Origin: CAYPEL01 sp036479985
Lineage (GTDB): Bacteria > Pseudomonadota > Gammaproteobacteria > DSM-19610
Assembly (NCBI GenBank): GCA_965224815.1
Contig: CBDDAF010000003.1
Span: 434,001-498,000 of the forward strand
Length of the DNA: 64,000 nucleotides
Reading direction: 5' to 3'
In this document: piece by piece, positions 9,374 to 17,940 of the stretch
Layout: every line of letters starts with the position of its first letter
How positions within the stretch are numbered: position 1 is the stretch's first letter
Notes under the pieces: generated by a model
What the model was told of the DNA's origin: nothing
Database searches by the model: none
Seen by the model: the letters and a program-made list of their open reading frames with translations, nothing else
Translations under genes and position numbers: made by a program

Positions 9374-12300
9374 TGAAACCCGTTATCCAGTTTTCCCTCA
9401 AGCAGCGGGTATTTTTCAATCTGCTGTTTGTGATGCTGATTGTTGCCGGCAGTTTTGCTTTCCTGGAATTACCTGCCGAGCGTTATCCAAACGTCCACTT
9501 TGGTGAAGTTACTGTCTCAACGCTATATCCAGGCGCTTCACCGGAAGAAGTGGAAACACTGGTTACACGTAAAATTGAAGATGCCCTGGAATCCATCGAA
9601 GATCTGGAATGGATAACTGCCACCTCATACCGGCAGCGCTCGAGCGTACGGATCAAATTTATCGACGACAGCGATTATGCCAAGCTATACGACGAAGTCC
9701 GCTTCCGCGTATTGAGTATCCTGGAAGACCTGCCTGATGAAATAGATCCACCCACTGTCGATGAGGCCAAGGTAGATGATTACCTGCCAGTCGTCGTCGT
9801 GAATCTGGTGGGTGAGCGTGATAATCGCTCACTGGCATTGATGGCTGATGTTATTAAAGCACCTTTGCGGCAAATCCCCGGCGTTAAGGAAGTGGCTATT
9901 GACGGGGAATATACCCGTGAATTTCATGTTTACCTCAACCCGGAAAAACTGCGTGGCTTAGGCGTTAGTTTTAATGATGTCGTCACAGCACTAGAGCAAA
10001 CCAATCTCTCAATTCCGGCGGGTAAATTCAGAGATCAAACGGGTGAATTCACCATCAAGGTTGATGAAAAATTCCGCAGCCGTGAACAGGTACTGTCAAC
10101 GGTTGTACGGCATGATGCCGATGGCAGTTTTATCCGCTTGACTGACCTGATTAGCCGCGCAGGCCCTGATTATCGCGACCCTATCGTCATATCTTCAATT
10201 AATGGCAAGGATTCCCTGGCACTTAAGGTTATCAAGAGCAGTAAGGGTAACGCACTCGATATTAAGGCGGCGGTTGATCAAGCACTGGAATCATTGCGTC
10301 CGGTATTTGAACGCGAGGGTGTTGAACTGGTTCTCACCCAGGACTCCACCGTCTACATTGATGATGCACTCAGCACATTGGGCATGAATTTATTAGTGGG
10401 CATGCTGTTGGTGTCACTGATCATCTGGTATTTCATGGGGTTTCGAAATGCTGCGCTGGTTACGATCGGCGTGCCATTCTCGTTCATGATTGCCATGTTA
10501 CTGATGTATCTCACGGGTAATAGTCTGAATGAAATTACCTTGTTTGCATTTGTATTAATCACCGGCATTATTGTTGATGATGCGATTGTCGTGACTGAAA
10601 ATATTTACCGTCATGTACAAAATGGCGAAGCACTGCAAGAGGCTATTATAAACGGAACCTCAGAGGTTGCGTTACCCGTTATCTCTGCAACCATGACCAC
10701 AGTTGCAGCTTTCTTGCCCATGTTGATAATGACCGGGTCGACAGGTGAATTTTTTGCGCAAATACCCAAAGTCGTCAGTTATTCGATTATCGCCTCTCTG
10801 ATTGAGTGCTTGCTGATTCTCCCGGTTCATTATCTTGATTTTGGCCCACGCCAAACAACCGGTAAAACCATTCAGAGTTTTGACAAGGATAATGCACTGC
10901 TGGCTTTTGTCCGGCGTATCGCTGAAAAAGTGCTTTGTTTCACCATGGCGAATCGCTGGAAAACATTGTTGGTAGTGGGTATGACCTTCTTCGCTTCGGT
11001 TGTAATTTTAGGACTATCAGTGAGCGGCAAAGCGCCGTTGATAAAGATTCAGTTCTTTCCGGATGACTATCGGCTTTACTATATCGATATTGAAGGCCCC
11101 TCCAATATCGCCATCGAAGAAATAGATCAGCAGGTTAAACGCTTATCAGAAATTATTATGGCGGACGGCCCCGGTAAAGCCCGTTCAGCATCAGGCTTTG
11201 CTGGATTTTTTGTGAACGATGACTACGAGCCGGTTTTTGGTAACAACCGGGGTACCGTTATGGTCGCCATGCCAGGGCAGGGCGAGCAGGAGTTTAATGA
11301 TCCATTAGAACACCTGGACTCGATTCGTGAACGCCTTAAACCACAGCTTGAAAAAGACGGTTACCAACTGCGCGTACATGCACAAAAAGACGGGCCGCCA
11401 ACCGGCAAAGATATAAATATTCGCGTGTTGAGTGACGATGCAAAGACCCTGGGTGAATTAGCCGATGAAATCTTTAGCTACATGCAAAAAGATGCGGATT
11501 TCAGTCAACACCTGACCGACCTCGAAGACGATCGTGGCAAACCCAAGCGGGTGTTCCGGTTTAATATCCTGCACGAAAAAGCGGATGAATATAATGTTGA
11601 GAGTGGCGAAGTAGCACAACTCGCCGCCAGCGTTCTGGACGGGCGTTATATTGGTAAATATCGTGCCAGTGATGAAGAGATAGATCTTAAACTGTTAATT
11701 GATCCGGAATTTATAAACAGCCCGCATGAGGCTTTGAATATTCCACTGGTCGAAGATGCAGCAGGGCCAGTTTTGTTGTCCGATATTGCGGAGCTTGAAG
11801 CACAGGACGAAGCAGGGGACTTAAACCGTTATCAAGGCAGCCGAGCTATAAGTATAAAAGCTAACATCAAAGCGGGCGCAGCGACTTCGACGCCAGCGAT
11901 TGTTGCTGCAGTAGGTGAATTCTATGAACAGCTCCGGGAGCGTTATCCGGGTACCAGTGTTGTGTTCAGCGGCGAGCACGAAGATACCCAGCGCTCCTAT
12001 AAGTCCTTAGCCTATGCTTTTATCATTGCTGTACTCGCCATGTATTTAATTCTGGCGACCCAGTTCCAGTCTTACGCGCAACCATTGATTATTTTATCAG
12101 CGATAGTATTTGCCTTGATTGGTGTTGTGTTCGGTAAACTGATTACGCAATCATTATTTACAGTCAATAGTTTCATGGCCGTCATCGGTGTCGCCGGAGT
12201 AGTGGTGAATGATTCGTTAGTGCTGATCGATTTCATCAATAAACGCTATCGTGAAGGCTTGAGTCGCAGGGAAGCAATAGATTTGGGTGTCAAAGTACGC

Positions 12301-12528
12301 TTGCGGCCAATTCTGCTGACCACAATAACCACGACACTCGGACTCTTACCCATGGCCATCGGCTTCCCGCATTACTCCTTGGTATGGGGAGCGATGGCTT
12401 CAACCTTTGTCACCGGTTTGGCCGCGGCTACTGCGCTGACTTTGTTTGTCGTGCCTGTTCTTTGGGATTTACTCATGGCAAGAAATGAGCGTAAATCTGA
12501 AAAAGTGATCATGCATAAAGACTCCTGA
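9373..12528 (+). CDS. RND efflux pump, inner-membrane permease (HAE-type)
   Basis: 1051 residues, full length for an AcrB-family proton antiporter. N-terminal helix, porter domain, then the TM4 region with GIIVDDAIVVTENIYRH, where adjacent Asp residues (…VDDAIV…) are the proton-relay acidic pair typical of hydrophobe/amphiphile pumps, unlike the metal pumps further on. The repeat half ends with VAGVVVNDSLVLIDFIN and further helices. It should extrude drugs or other amphiphiles, powered by the proton gradient, with the adaptor at 8393-9373. The start codon overlaps the adaptor stop by one base. Substrate cannot be deduced. Confidence 0.92.
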   Translation: MKPVIQFSLKQRVFFNLLFVMLIVAGSFAFLELPAERYPNVHFGEVTVSTLYPGASPEEVETLVTRKIEDALESIEDLEWITATSYRQRSSVRIKFIDDSDYAKLYDEVRFRVLSILEDLPDEIDPPTVDEAKVDDYLPVVVVNLVGERDNRSLALMADVIKAPLRQIPGVKEVAIDGEYTREFHVYLNPEKLRGLGVSFNDVVTALEQTNLSIPAGKFRDQTGEFTIKVDEKFRSREQVLSTVVRHDADGSFIRLTDLISRAGPDYRDPIVISSINGKDSLALKVIKSSKGNALDIKAAVDQALESLRPVFEREGVELVLTQDSTVYIDDALSTLGMNLLVGMLLVSLIIWYFMGFRNAALVTIGVPFSFMIAMLLMYLTGNSLNEITLFAFVLITGIIVDDAIVVTENIYRHVQNGEALQEAIINGTSEVALPVISATMTTVAAFLPMLIMTGSTGEFFAQIPKVVSYSIIASLIECLLILPVHYLDFGPRQTTGKTIQSFDKDNALLAFVRRIAEKVLCFTMANRWKTLLVVGMTFFASVVILGLSVSGKAPLIKIQFFPDDYRLYYIDIEGPSNIAIEEIDQQVKRLSEIIMADGPGKARSASGFAGFFVNDDYEPVFGNNRGTVMVAMPGQGEQEFNDPLEHLDSIRERLKPQLEKDGYQLRVHAQKDGPPTGKDINIRVLSDDAKTLGELADEIFSYMQKDADFSQHLTDLEDDRGKPKRVFRFNILHEKADEYNVESGEVAQLAASVLDGRYIGKYRASDEEIDLKLLIDPEFINSPHEALNIPLVEDAAGPVLLSDIAELEAQDEAGDLNRYQGSRAISIKANIKAGAATSTPAIVAAVGEFYEQLRERYPGTSVVFSGEHEDTQRSYKSLAYAFIIAVLAMYLILATQFQSYAQPLIILSAIVFALIGVVFGKLITQSLFTVNSFMAVIGVAGVVVNDSLVLIDFINKRYREGLSRREAIDLGVKVRLRPILLTTITTTLGLLPMAIGFPHYSLVWGAMASTFVTGLAAATALTLFVVPVLWDLLMARNERKSEKVIMHKDS

Positions 12529-12594
12529 CACAAGGTTGTCAGTAGCCAGGGCGTATAGTGCTATTGTCTTAAAAACGAATCAGGAGATTTAAAA

Positions 12595-12858
12595 ATGACT
12601 GACCCAATGAAGCAACACGGCGCCTTCAGCTGGAGTGAACTCATGACTACAGATGTGAGTGCAGCCAAAACATTTTATGGAAAATTATTTGGCTGGGGAC
12701 TGGAAGATATGCCGATGCCAGGCATGACTTATACAATGGCTACAGCAGGAGACAAACAAGTGGCCGGTATTATGGGCATGACGCCTGAAGCGGGCGACAT
12801 GCCGCCGATGTGGGGTGCTTATGTCACTGTCGATGATGTTGAAGGCAGCGCAAAATGA
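12595..12858 (+). pseudogene. Truncated VOC (glyoxalase-fold) protein
   Basis: 87 residues with a good AGGAG site upstream. It begins like small VOC-family proteins (FSWSELMTTDVSAAKTFYGK…PMWGAYVTVDDVEGSAK), but those proteins usually run to 120-130 residues. Here the frame ends right where the family continues into its second beta-alpha-beta-beta-beta unit. The stop overlaps the tag start in ATGA, so half of the fold is missing and has been replaced by tag. It cannot form the metal site alone. It may still be translated and couple translation into tag. Confidence 0.75.
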
Positions 12859-13412
12859 AACGCTGTGAATGGGCAACAGATGTAGATATTTTATATACGG
12901 ACTACCATGATAAAGAATGGGGCATCCCGGTGTTTGATGATCGAGAATTATTTGAAATGCTGATTCTCGAAGGCGCACAGGCCGGGCTCAGCTGGATCAC
13001 TATTCTCAAAAAACGTGAACATTACCGCAAGGTGTTTAATCAATTCGATGCCAGCAAGATTGCCCGCTACACTGACCGCAAATGCGCCAGCCTTTTAAAA
13101 GATCCCGGTATCGTTAGAAACCGGCTCAAAGTAAATGCAACAGTTGTTAACGCACAATGTTACCTGGATATACTTGAGGAGTATGAAAGTTTCAGCGCAT
13201 ACATTTGGCAATTTGTCGATGGTAAGCCCATCAAAAATCGTTGGGCGAGCATGCAAGATGTTCCCGTCACGACAAAACAATCAGACGCCATGAGCAAAGA
13301 TCTGAAGAAACGAGGTTTCAAGTTTGTAGGTTCAACTATTTGCTATGCATACATGCAGGCAGTTGGTATGGTCAATGACCATACAACGGATTGCTTCTGT
13401 TACCGGAAATGA
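12855..13412 (+). CDS. tag: DNA-3-methyladenine glycosylase I
   Basis: 185 residues, the normal size. It removes 3-methyladenine from alkylated DNA as the first step of base excision repair. The Tag zinc site is complete: Cys4, His18, His176 and Cys180 (E. coli Cys4, His17, His175, Cys179), and the substrate-pocket Glu lies in LEGAQAGLSW (~39). The ATG overlaps the stop of the truncated VOC gene, so translation is probably coupled. Its last ~48 bases reappear, diverged, at 15563-15613 beyond the next gene, which suggests an insertion has occurred at the gene's 3' end. Function should be intact, since all ligands are present in this copy. Confidence 0.95.
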   Translation: MKRCEWATDVDILYTDYHDKEWGIPVFDDRELFEMLILEGAQAGLSWITILKKREHYRKVFNQFDASKIARYTDRKCASLLKDPGIVRNRLKVNATVVNAQCYLDILEEYESFSAYIWQFVDGKPIKNRWASMQDVPVTTKQSDAMSKDLKKRGFKFVGSTICYAYMQAVGMVNDHTTDCFCYRK

Positions 13413-13415
13413 CAG
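13365..13415 (+). repeat. Direct repeat at the tag 3' end (proximal copy)
   Basis: 51 bp containing ATGACCATACAACGGAT, matching 15563-15613 with roughly eight mismatches by eye. It spans the end of tag including its stop codon. Confidence 0.85.
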
Positions 13416-13596
13416 CCCCGTATTTCAAACCCTGAATAGTTATTTTGATTCACTATCTTTATGAAATTTTTACACTTATTTATAAGTGGCGCTTAAATTA
13501 ATTTCTGCACCATAACAATGGGAATTTGACTTCCCATTATATTTATTGCTTATTACAACCTGCATTGTCGCCAATTTATGATCCGGAATGTTTCTT

Positions 13597-15486
13597 ATGA
13601 GCAAGAAAATAATAAATCTTATATTACAGTTTAGTTTATCTCTTGTATTTTTATTTCCACTAGCTTCACATTCTCAATGCGTCTCTGATAATAACAATAT
13701 AGTTATTAATTCAGATTTTGAAAATGGAATAGCTCCATGGAAACCTTTAGGGAATAGTGTAAACCTAACCGCTTCTACTGAACAAAAACATAGCGGTCTG
13801 GCTAGTAGTTTCGTTTCGGGTCGAAATGCAACTTGGCAAGGGCCAATTTACAATCTATTGAACAAGCTTTCTTCAGGACAGAAATATTGCATTAATGCAT
13901 GGGTGAAATGGGAAAGCGGTGCTTCAGGTAAAATAGATATTGTTGTTCAGAAAATATCACCATCAGGTGTTACTTATGAGATTATTTCTAAAGAATTTGT
14001 AGCTAGTGATACCTGGACGCAATTATCAGGTATCTATGATTATAATTCATCTGGCGATGAAACTTCTTTGAAAATATATGTTGAAGAACCTTATCAGCCT
14101 GGGTCTAGTTCAAGGCATTCCTTTTATCTAGATGATTTTTTGATAACGGACGATAGGGCGCTAGATCAATCTGCAAATAATATTATTTCAGAGACAGGGT
14201 TGAACGGCGCTATTTATTACGTATCCCCTTTTGGTAGTGATGTTACAAACAATGGAACAAGTCAAGCCACTCCATTTAAAACATTACAAAAAGCTTCGAA
14301 CCTGACTGAACCAGGTGACATCGTATATGCAATGGATGGAACATACCAAGTTCAAGGAAATAAAGACATCTTACATATAAGCCGGTCTGGCACAGCTTCA
14401 AATTGGATTATGTATGCTGCACTACCAGGTCATAACCCAAAATTAAAATTAAGCAAATTCGATGCTATTGGTGTTTGGGGCGCTGATTATATCGTTATTC
14501 AAGGATTCGAAATTGAAGGTAACAATAAAGAAGTGACACTTGAATATGCCTTAGAACAAAAGGCAGATGATACTAATAGAATTACAACTTCCAGTGGTAT
14601 TTCTGTTCATCGAAATTTTTGGGGTACAGATCCAAATAATTATGCGCATCATATTATTGTACGCAATAATCATGTTTATGATTGTTCAGGAGGAGGTATA
14701 AATATCGGCTCATCGGATTATGCTCTAGTTGAAAACAACAAAGTACACCATAATGCGTATTATTCCCCTTGGGCGATGAGTGGAATCTCGTTATTCAAAA
14801 ACTTTAATTTTGATAATTCAACCAAGTATAAAATGATTATCCGTAACAACATTAGTTATGCAAATCGTAATTTTGTTCCTTTTGTGCATTTCCCCCCACC
14901 GACAAGGATTACCGATGGTCACGGAATTATTGTTGATACCAATAAAGACTCTATAAAAATAGTCAATGGCATAAAAACTAGAACGAACTATACAGGCCGC
15001 ACCCTTATTGCAAATAATCTCACTTATTTAAACGGGGGTAGAGGGTTTAACCTTTACAAAAGCAATCATATTGATGTTGTAAATAACGTAACATATAGAG
15101 ATGGTGATACGCTTACATTCCCATCAGAAATTATGATTGGCGATTCTGACGACATTAACGTATATAATAATATTTTTTATACACGAGATAATGTTGTTCG
15201 TCCTTTTTTCAATTGGTGGTTAGGAAATAAAGTCAATATTGACTATAACTTGGTATATAACGCCAACGAGCCAATTGCTCCAGCGCTTAATAATATTTTT
15301 GGCGAAGATCCATTATTCATTAATACTACGGGGCCGCTAGAAAATTATGATTTTCAGCTACAGACAAATTCCCCAGCTCTTGATAGCGGCAGCAACCAAT
15401 TCACAACAAATTTAGATCTTAACGGTGATATGCGCCCCGGTAATGGTGTAGTAGACATAGGCGCATATGAATCTTCTGGTATGTGA
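13597..15486 (+). CDS. Secreted CBM plus parallel beta-helix carbohydrate-active protein
   Basis: 629 residues from ATG 13597, preferred over ATG 13588 because CGGAA then sits at proper spacing. Signal peptide MSKKIINLILQFSLSLVFLF…ASHS. Residues ~25-185 look like a CBM4/9-type module (NSDFENGIAPWK, YCINAWVKW, FYLDDFLIT). From ~200 comes a right-handed beta-helix (IYYVSPFGSDVTNNGTS, then many N-N rungs) ending in SPALDSGS…VVDIGAYE, the usual close of such secreted proteins. It probably binds or cleaves an extracellular polysaccharide; the fold resembles that of the 1225-6006 protein but the modules differ. Sequence is AT-rich compared with tag. It is bounded by copies of the tag 3' end, so horizontal insertion is likely. 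Confidence 0.82.
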   Translation: MSKKIINLILQFSLSLVFLFPLASHSQCVSDNNNIVINSDFENGIAPWKPLGNSVNLTASTEQKHSGLASSFVSGRNATWQGPIYNLLNKLSSGQKYCINAWVKWESGASGKIDIVVQKISPSGVTYEIISKEFVASDTWTQLSGIYDYNSSGDETSLKIYVEEPYQPGSSSRHSFYLDDFLITDDRALDQSANNIISETGLNGAIYYVSPFGSDVTNNGTSQATPFKTLQKASNLTEPGDIVYAMDGTYQVQGNKDILHISRSGTASNWIMYAALPGHNPKLKLSKFDAIGVWGADYIVIQGFEIEGNNKEVTLEYALEQKADDTNRITTSSGISVHRNFWGTDPNNYAHHIIVRNNHVYDCSGGGINIGSSDYALVENNKVHHNAYYSPWAMSGISLFKNFNFDNSTKYKMIIRNNISYANRNFVPFVHFPPPTRITDGHGIIVDTNKDSIKIVNGIKTRTNYTGRTLIANNLTYLNGGRGFNLYKSNHIDVVNNVTYRDGDTLTFPSEIMIGDSDDINVYNNIFYTRDNVVRPFFNWWLGNKVNIDYNLVYNANEPIAPALNNIFGEDPLFINTTGPLENYDFQLQTNSPALDSGSNQFTTNLDLNGDMRPGNGVVDIGAYESSGM

Positions 15487-15491
15487 TTAGT

Positions 15492-15552
15492 ACCGATACT
15501 GCAGTATCGGTGTCAGGTCTTGCACTCTTGTGTCACTGCAAGACCTGACACC
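15492..15552 (+). terminator. Two adjacent dyads after the beta-helix gene
   Basis: A perfect 20-bp palindrome, ACCGATACTGCAGTATCGGT at 15492-15511, runs into a second hairpin: GGTGTCAGGTCTTGCA (15509-15524) pairing perfectly with 15537-15552 across a 12-nt loop. There is no U tract, so it is a weak intrinsic terminator; it may instead be a repeat element or recombination site. Confidence 0.6.
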
Positions 15553-15562
15553 ATTTATCACA

Positions 15563-15613
15563 GGAATGGTCTATGACCATACAACGGATAGCTTCTGTTA
15601 CAAGAAATAGCAG
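15563..15613 (+). repeat. Diverged duplicate of the tag 3' end (distal copy)
   Basis: It encodes in frame GMVYDHTTDSFCYKK plus stop, against GMVNDHTTDCFCYRK plus stop in tag. The zinc-ligand Cys180 is Ser here, so this tail would not serve a working enzyme. It marks the far end of the segment carrying the 13597-15486 gene. Confidence 0.85.
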
Positions 15614-15705
15614 TAATTCAGCACCATAATCCAATAAGATACTTTATAAACATAAGCTAAGTTGCTGTATAAGAATGAGATGTAATAATATCATTGCTCA
15701 AGAAT

Positions 15706-15740
15706 GTTGTAAATGCACCGATATACGTTATAATTACAAC
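15706..15740 (+). promoter_or_regulatory. Promoter with overlapping operator for the Xre-RES pair
   Basis: A perfect -10 TATAAT (15729-15734) lies 16 bp after TTGTAA (15707-15712). The boxes are enclosed by an inverted repeat, GTTGTAA at 15706 and TTACAAC at 15734. Autoregulation by the antitoxin binding this dyad is expected for such operons (inference). Confidence 0.65.
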
Positions 15741-15757
15741 AACTCTATTAAAAGCAA

Positions 15758-16162
15758 GTGAGCAGTTCAATGCTGGCAACCCAACAGTACGAAGAACGTA
15801 AAACCGATCGTTCAAAATTAGCCGAAATGTTGATGACGCTTTTTAGTCACTGGCAACTGTCTACAGAAGATCAGTTGGCGCTATTAGGCTTGTCCACGTC
15901 GAACCGGGGTGCATTGACGCGTTATCGCAGAGGAGAACCGCTAGCATCAAATCGTGATCTGCTTGAGCGTGCAGGAATTTTGTTAAGCATCCATAAATCA
16001 CTGCGATTACTATTTCCTAAAAATCGGGAATTAGCATACGCCTGGATGATGCAGCCCAACCGTGCTTTCGAGGGGATGAGACCTGCAGAGTCAATCAAAC
16101 AGTGGGGCTTTCCAGGGTTATTGATGGTACGTGCGTATCTGGATAAGGCCCGAGGGCAATAA
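15758..16162 (+). CDS. Xre/MbcA/ParS-type antitoxin (DUF2384)
   Basis: 134 residues from GTG 15758; an in-frame ATG at 15770 is an alternative start. An N-terminal helix-turn-helix-like region (LGLSTSNRGALTRYRRGEPL) is followed by the DUF2384 toxin-binding end (LAYAWMMQPNRAFEGMRPAE…). The motif of an alanine/tryptophan helix followed by N-x-x-F-x-G-x-x-P is typical of antitoxins paired with RES-domain toxins. The RES gene starts 8 bp downstream. The protein should neutralise the toxin and repress the operon through the dyad at 15706-15740. Confidence 0.9.
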   Translation: MSSSMLATQQYEERKTDRSKLAEMLMTLFSHWQLSTEDQLALLGLSTSNRGALTRYRRGEPLASNRDLLERAGILLSIHKSLRLLFPKNRELAYAWMMQPNRAFEGMRPAESIKQWGFPGLLMVRAYLDKARGQ

Positions 16163-16170
16163 GGACAATA

Positions 16171-16869
16171 ATGGAATCATTATTCAACGGACTGACCATT
16201 ACAGAAATTAATAAAGAGTCCCACCGCAATATTGTTTCGTTACGCGTATCCCAGGATTTGTACGACGACTTAAGTGCTTCACCAGAAGACTGGCAAGTCG
16301 CCATCGATTTAGAAATAGCCACCAAACCTCATACCAATCGCTCAACACAACCCATTATCGATCGGCCCTTTGAAGAGGCTGCGTATAATGAAGCGATTAG
16401 ATATCCATTTAGTCACTGGTCACAATCCCGTTATTCAGACGGCACCTTTGGAGTCTGGTACGGTGCCGATACACTTGAAACAAGTATCTATGAAACGGTT
16501 CATCATTGGCGGCGAGGATTGTTAGATGATGCAGGCTGGGGGGATATCGAAGGTGTAATCATTCAGCGTAAAGTGTATCTGGTGCACTGCGATGCAGGTC
16601 TGCTTGATTTTCATCCAAAACTTGAAGATTTCCCCGCGTTGGTTGACCCAGACAGTTATCACCTAACCCATCAAGTAGGTGCGCGGATTCACCATGAAGG
16701 TCACCCAGGACTGGCAACACGCTCAGCAAGATGCGCGGGAAATGTTAATGCTATATTTAATCCTCGAGTCCTGACCAGTCCTCGCGATATGTGTTACTTG
16801 ACCTATGAAATTCAAGCAGGCGTGGTGAATATTGCACGTCAGTCTGGTGAAGTAATGTTGCGGATATAA
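16171..16869 (+). CDS. RES-domain toxin (NAD+ phosphorylase family)
   Basis: 232 residues. The RES domain occupies about residues 75-215. Visible family features: R-Y-S-D-G-T-F-G-V-W-Y-G-A, the ETS-like stretch LETSIYETVHHW, a conserved Arg/Tyr near the fold start and a terminal Ser/Asn-rich strand region (GNVNAIFNPRVL). Characterised RES toxins degrade NAD+ and stop growth when the antitoxin is lost. Directly downstream of its antitoxin, in one operon. GCATAAC at 16875, just after the stop, resembles the cassette-boundary heptamers seen later, but no matching right end was found. Confidence 0.9.
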   Translation: MESLFNGLTITEINKESHRNIVSLRVSQDLYDDLSASPEDWQVAIDLEIATKPHTNRSTQPIIDRPFEEAAYNEAIRYPFSHWSQSRYSDGTFGVWYGADTLETSIYETVHHWRRGLLDDAGWGDIEGVIIQRKVYLVHCDAGLLDFHPKLEDFPALVDPDSYHLTHQVGARIHHEGHPGLATRSARCAGNVNAIFNPRVLTSPRDMCYLTYEIQAGVVNIARQSGEVMLRI

Positions 16870-16872
16870 ATG

Positions 16873-16914
16873 TTGCATAACATGGATACCGTGCTATCAT
16901 GTATAAATGATAGC
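16873..16914 (+). promoter_or_regulatory. higBA promoter/operator, possibly leaderless
   Basis: TTGCAT (16873-16878) and TATCAT (16895-16900) are spaced 16 bp. A perfect 8-bp inverted repeat, GCTATCAT (16893) and ATGATAGC (16907), spans the -10 box and the toxin start codon. A start of transcription about 7 nt after the -10 falls on the ATG itself, and no Shine-Dalgarno sequence precedes it. Confidence 0.55.
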
Positions 16915-17200
16915 TTCATTCAAGGATGGCGCAACTGAAGATCTATTCAACGGTGTAAATAGCAAAAACGCCAGGAAAGCCTGTCCCAGATCCCTTTGGG
17001 CTGTGCTTTCTAGAAAGCTGGATCAACTGGATTCCGTTCAAACCCTTGATGAGCTGAAAATCCCTCCGGGAAATCACCTTGAAATGTTGCGAGGTAATAG
17101 ACGTGGTCAATATAGTATTCGAATAAATGATCAATACCGTATTTGTTTTGTCTGGAGTAAAAATGGGCCCGGAGATGTTGAAGTAACTGATTATCATTAG
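16907..17200 (+). CDS. higB: HigB/RelE-family mRNA interferase toxin
   Basis: 97 residues, normal for the family. HigB-type pattern: an N-terminal FKDGATEDLFNG, a middle LDELKIPPGNHLEMLRG and the C-terminal strands RGQYSIRINDQYRICFVW…VEVTDYH, ending with the catalytic-type His. It should cleave mRNA at the ribosome. Toxin-first order with the antitoxin 9 bp downstream is characteristic of higBA. The start codon sits inside an inverted repeat and lacks a ribosome binding site, so it may be translated from a leaderless message. Confidence 0.92.
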   Translation: MIASFKDGATEDLFNGVNSKNARKACPRSLWAVLSRKLDQLDSVQTLDELKIPPGNHLEMLRGNRRGQYSIRINDQYRICFVWSKNGPGDVEVTDYH

Positions 17201-17209
17201 AGGTGTAAT

Positions 17210-17527
17210 ATGGTACGTATCCCAACACATCGAGAACCGACTCATCCTGGAGATATGCTTCTAGTAGAGTTTCTTGAGCCTATGGGCATCACCCAAAGGG
17301 AGTTAGCTGAGTCAATTCATGTTCCCTACCAAAGAGTGAATGAGATTGTAAATAAAAAAAGAGGAATTACCCCGAGTACGGCTTTGCGTCTAGCAAAGTT
17401 CTTTGGGGTATCTGAGGATTTCTGGTTAAGTTTACAGTTGCGTTGGGACTTATATAAGGCAAAAAAAATAGAGGCCAAAGAAATCAAAGCGATCAAGCCA
17501 GTTGGGAATGCTAAGAAATTTGCCTAA
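17210..17527 (+). CDS. higA: HigA-family antitoxin, Xre helix-turn-helix
   Basis: 105 residues with AGGTG upstream. Family opening HPGDMLLVEFLEPMGITQ, then the helix-turn-helix (RELAESIHVPYQRVNEIVNKK), then GITPSTALRLAKFFGVSEDFW, as in HigA/VapI proteins. It binds and inhibits HigB and represses its own operon, probably at 16893-16914. The 65-bp repeat 17534-17598 begins 6 bp after its stop. Confidence 0.93.
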   Translation: MVRIPTHREPTHPGDMLLVEFLEPMGITQRELAESIHVPYQRVNEIVNKKRGITPSTALRLAKFFGVSEDFWLSLQLRWDLYKAKKIEAKEIKAIKPVGNAKKFA

Positions 17528-17533
17528 ATATTT

Positions 17534-17598
17534 GGTGTCAGAGAGCAAATAATTCTAATATTAACAATAATTGCTCTCTGATCCGGTTTTTACGTAAT
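17534..17598 (+). repeat. 65-bp intergenic repeat, copy 1
   Basis: It starts GGTGTCAGAGAGCAAAT and contains an inverted repeat, CAGAGAGCAA (17539-17548) with TTGCTCTCTG (17571-17580). About four in five positions match the copy at 18696-18760. It sits between the higA stop and the next start, as a cassette boundary would. Confidence 0.8.
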
Positions 17599-17609
17599 AG
17601 GAATATGCA

Positions 17610-17918
17610 ATGCTTGAAATAAAATCGCTTGGCGAAATTATCGCCATTAGAGAAATGGAATTTATTACCAATGATGGAAAGAAAGAAAAAGCATTTATTA
17701 AAATAGGCAAGCCGTATGAACACAGTAAAGAACTAGACTGGTGCTGTCCGTACGAGCTGAGTACTGAAAGCCATAAAAAGTTATTTGGCATGGTAGGGAT
17801 CGATTCAATACAAGCCCTCGAACTTACGATGAAAACGATTTCAGTCGAAATCGAGTATTGGGAAAAAACAAAGAAAGGAAAGTTTCATTTCCTGGATGAA
17901 GAGGGTGCGGCATTGTGA
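17610..17918 (+). CDS. Small soluble protein, possibly DUF6968-like
   Basis: 102 residues, no signal peptide or membrane helix. Pattern: IIAIREMEFITNDGKKEKAFIKIGKP, then a WCCPYEL motif, then GIDSIQALELTMKTISVEIEYW. This resembles small DUF6968-type proteins from memory, but that assignment is uncertain. It lies between the 65-bp repeat and a hairpin that looks like an attC site, so it is likely a mobile gene cassette. Function unknown. Confidence 0.6.
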   Translation: MLEIKSLGEIIAIREMEFITNDGKKEKAFIKIGKPYEHSKELDWCCPYELSTESHKKLFGMVGIDSIQALELTMKTISVEIEYWEKTKKGKFHFLDEEGAAL

Positions 17919-17940
17919 TACTAATAGCCAAGCTAAAAGC

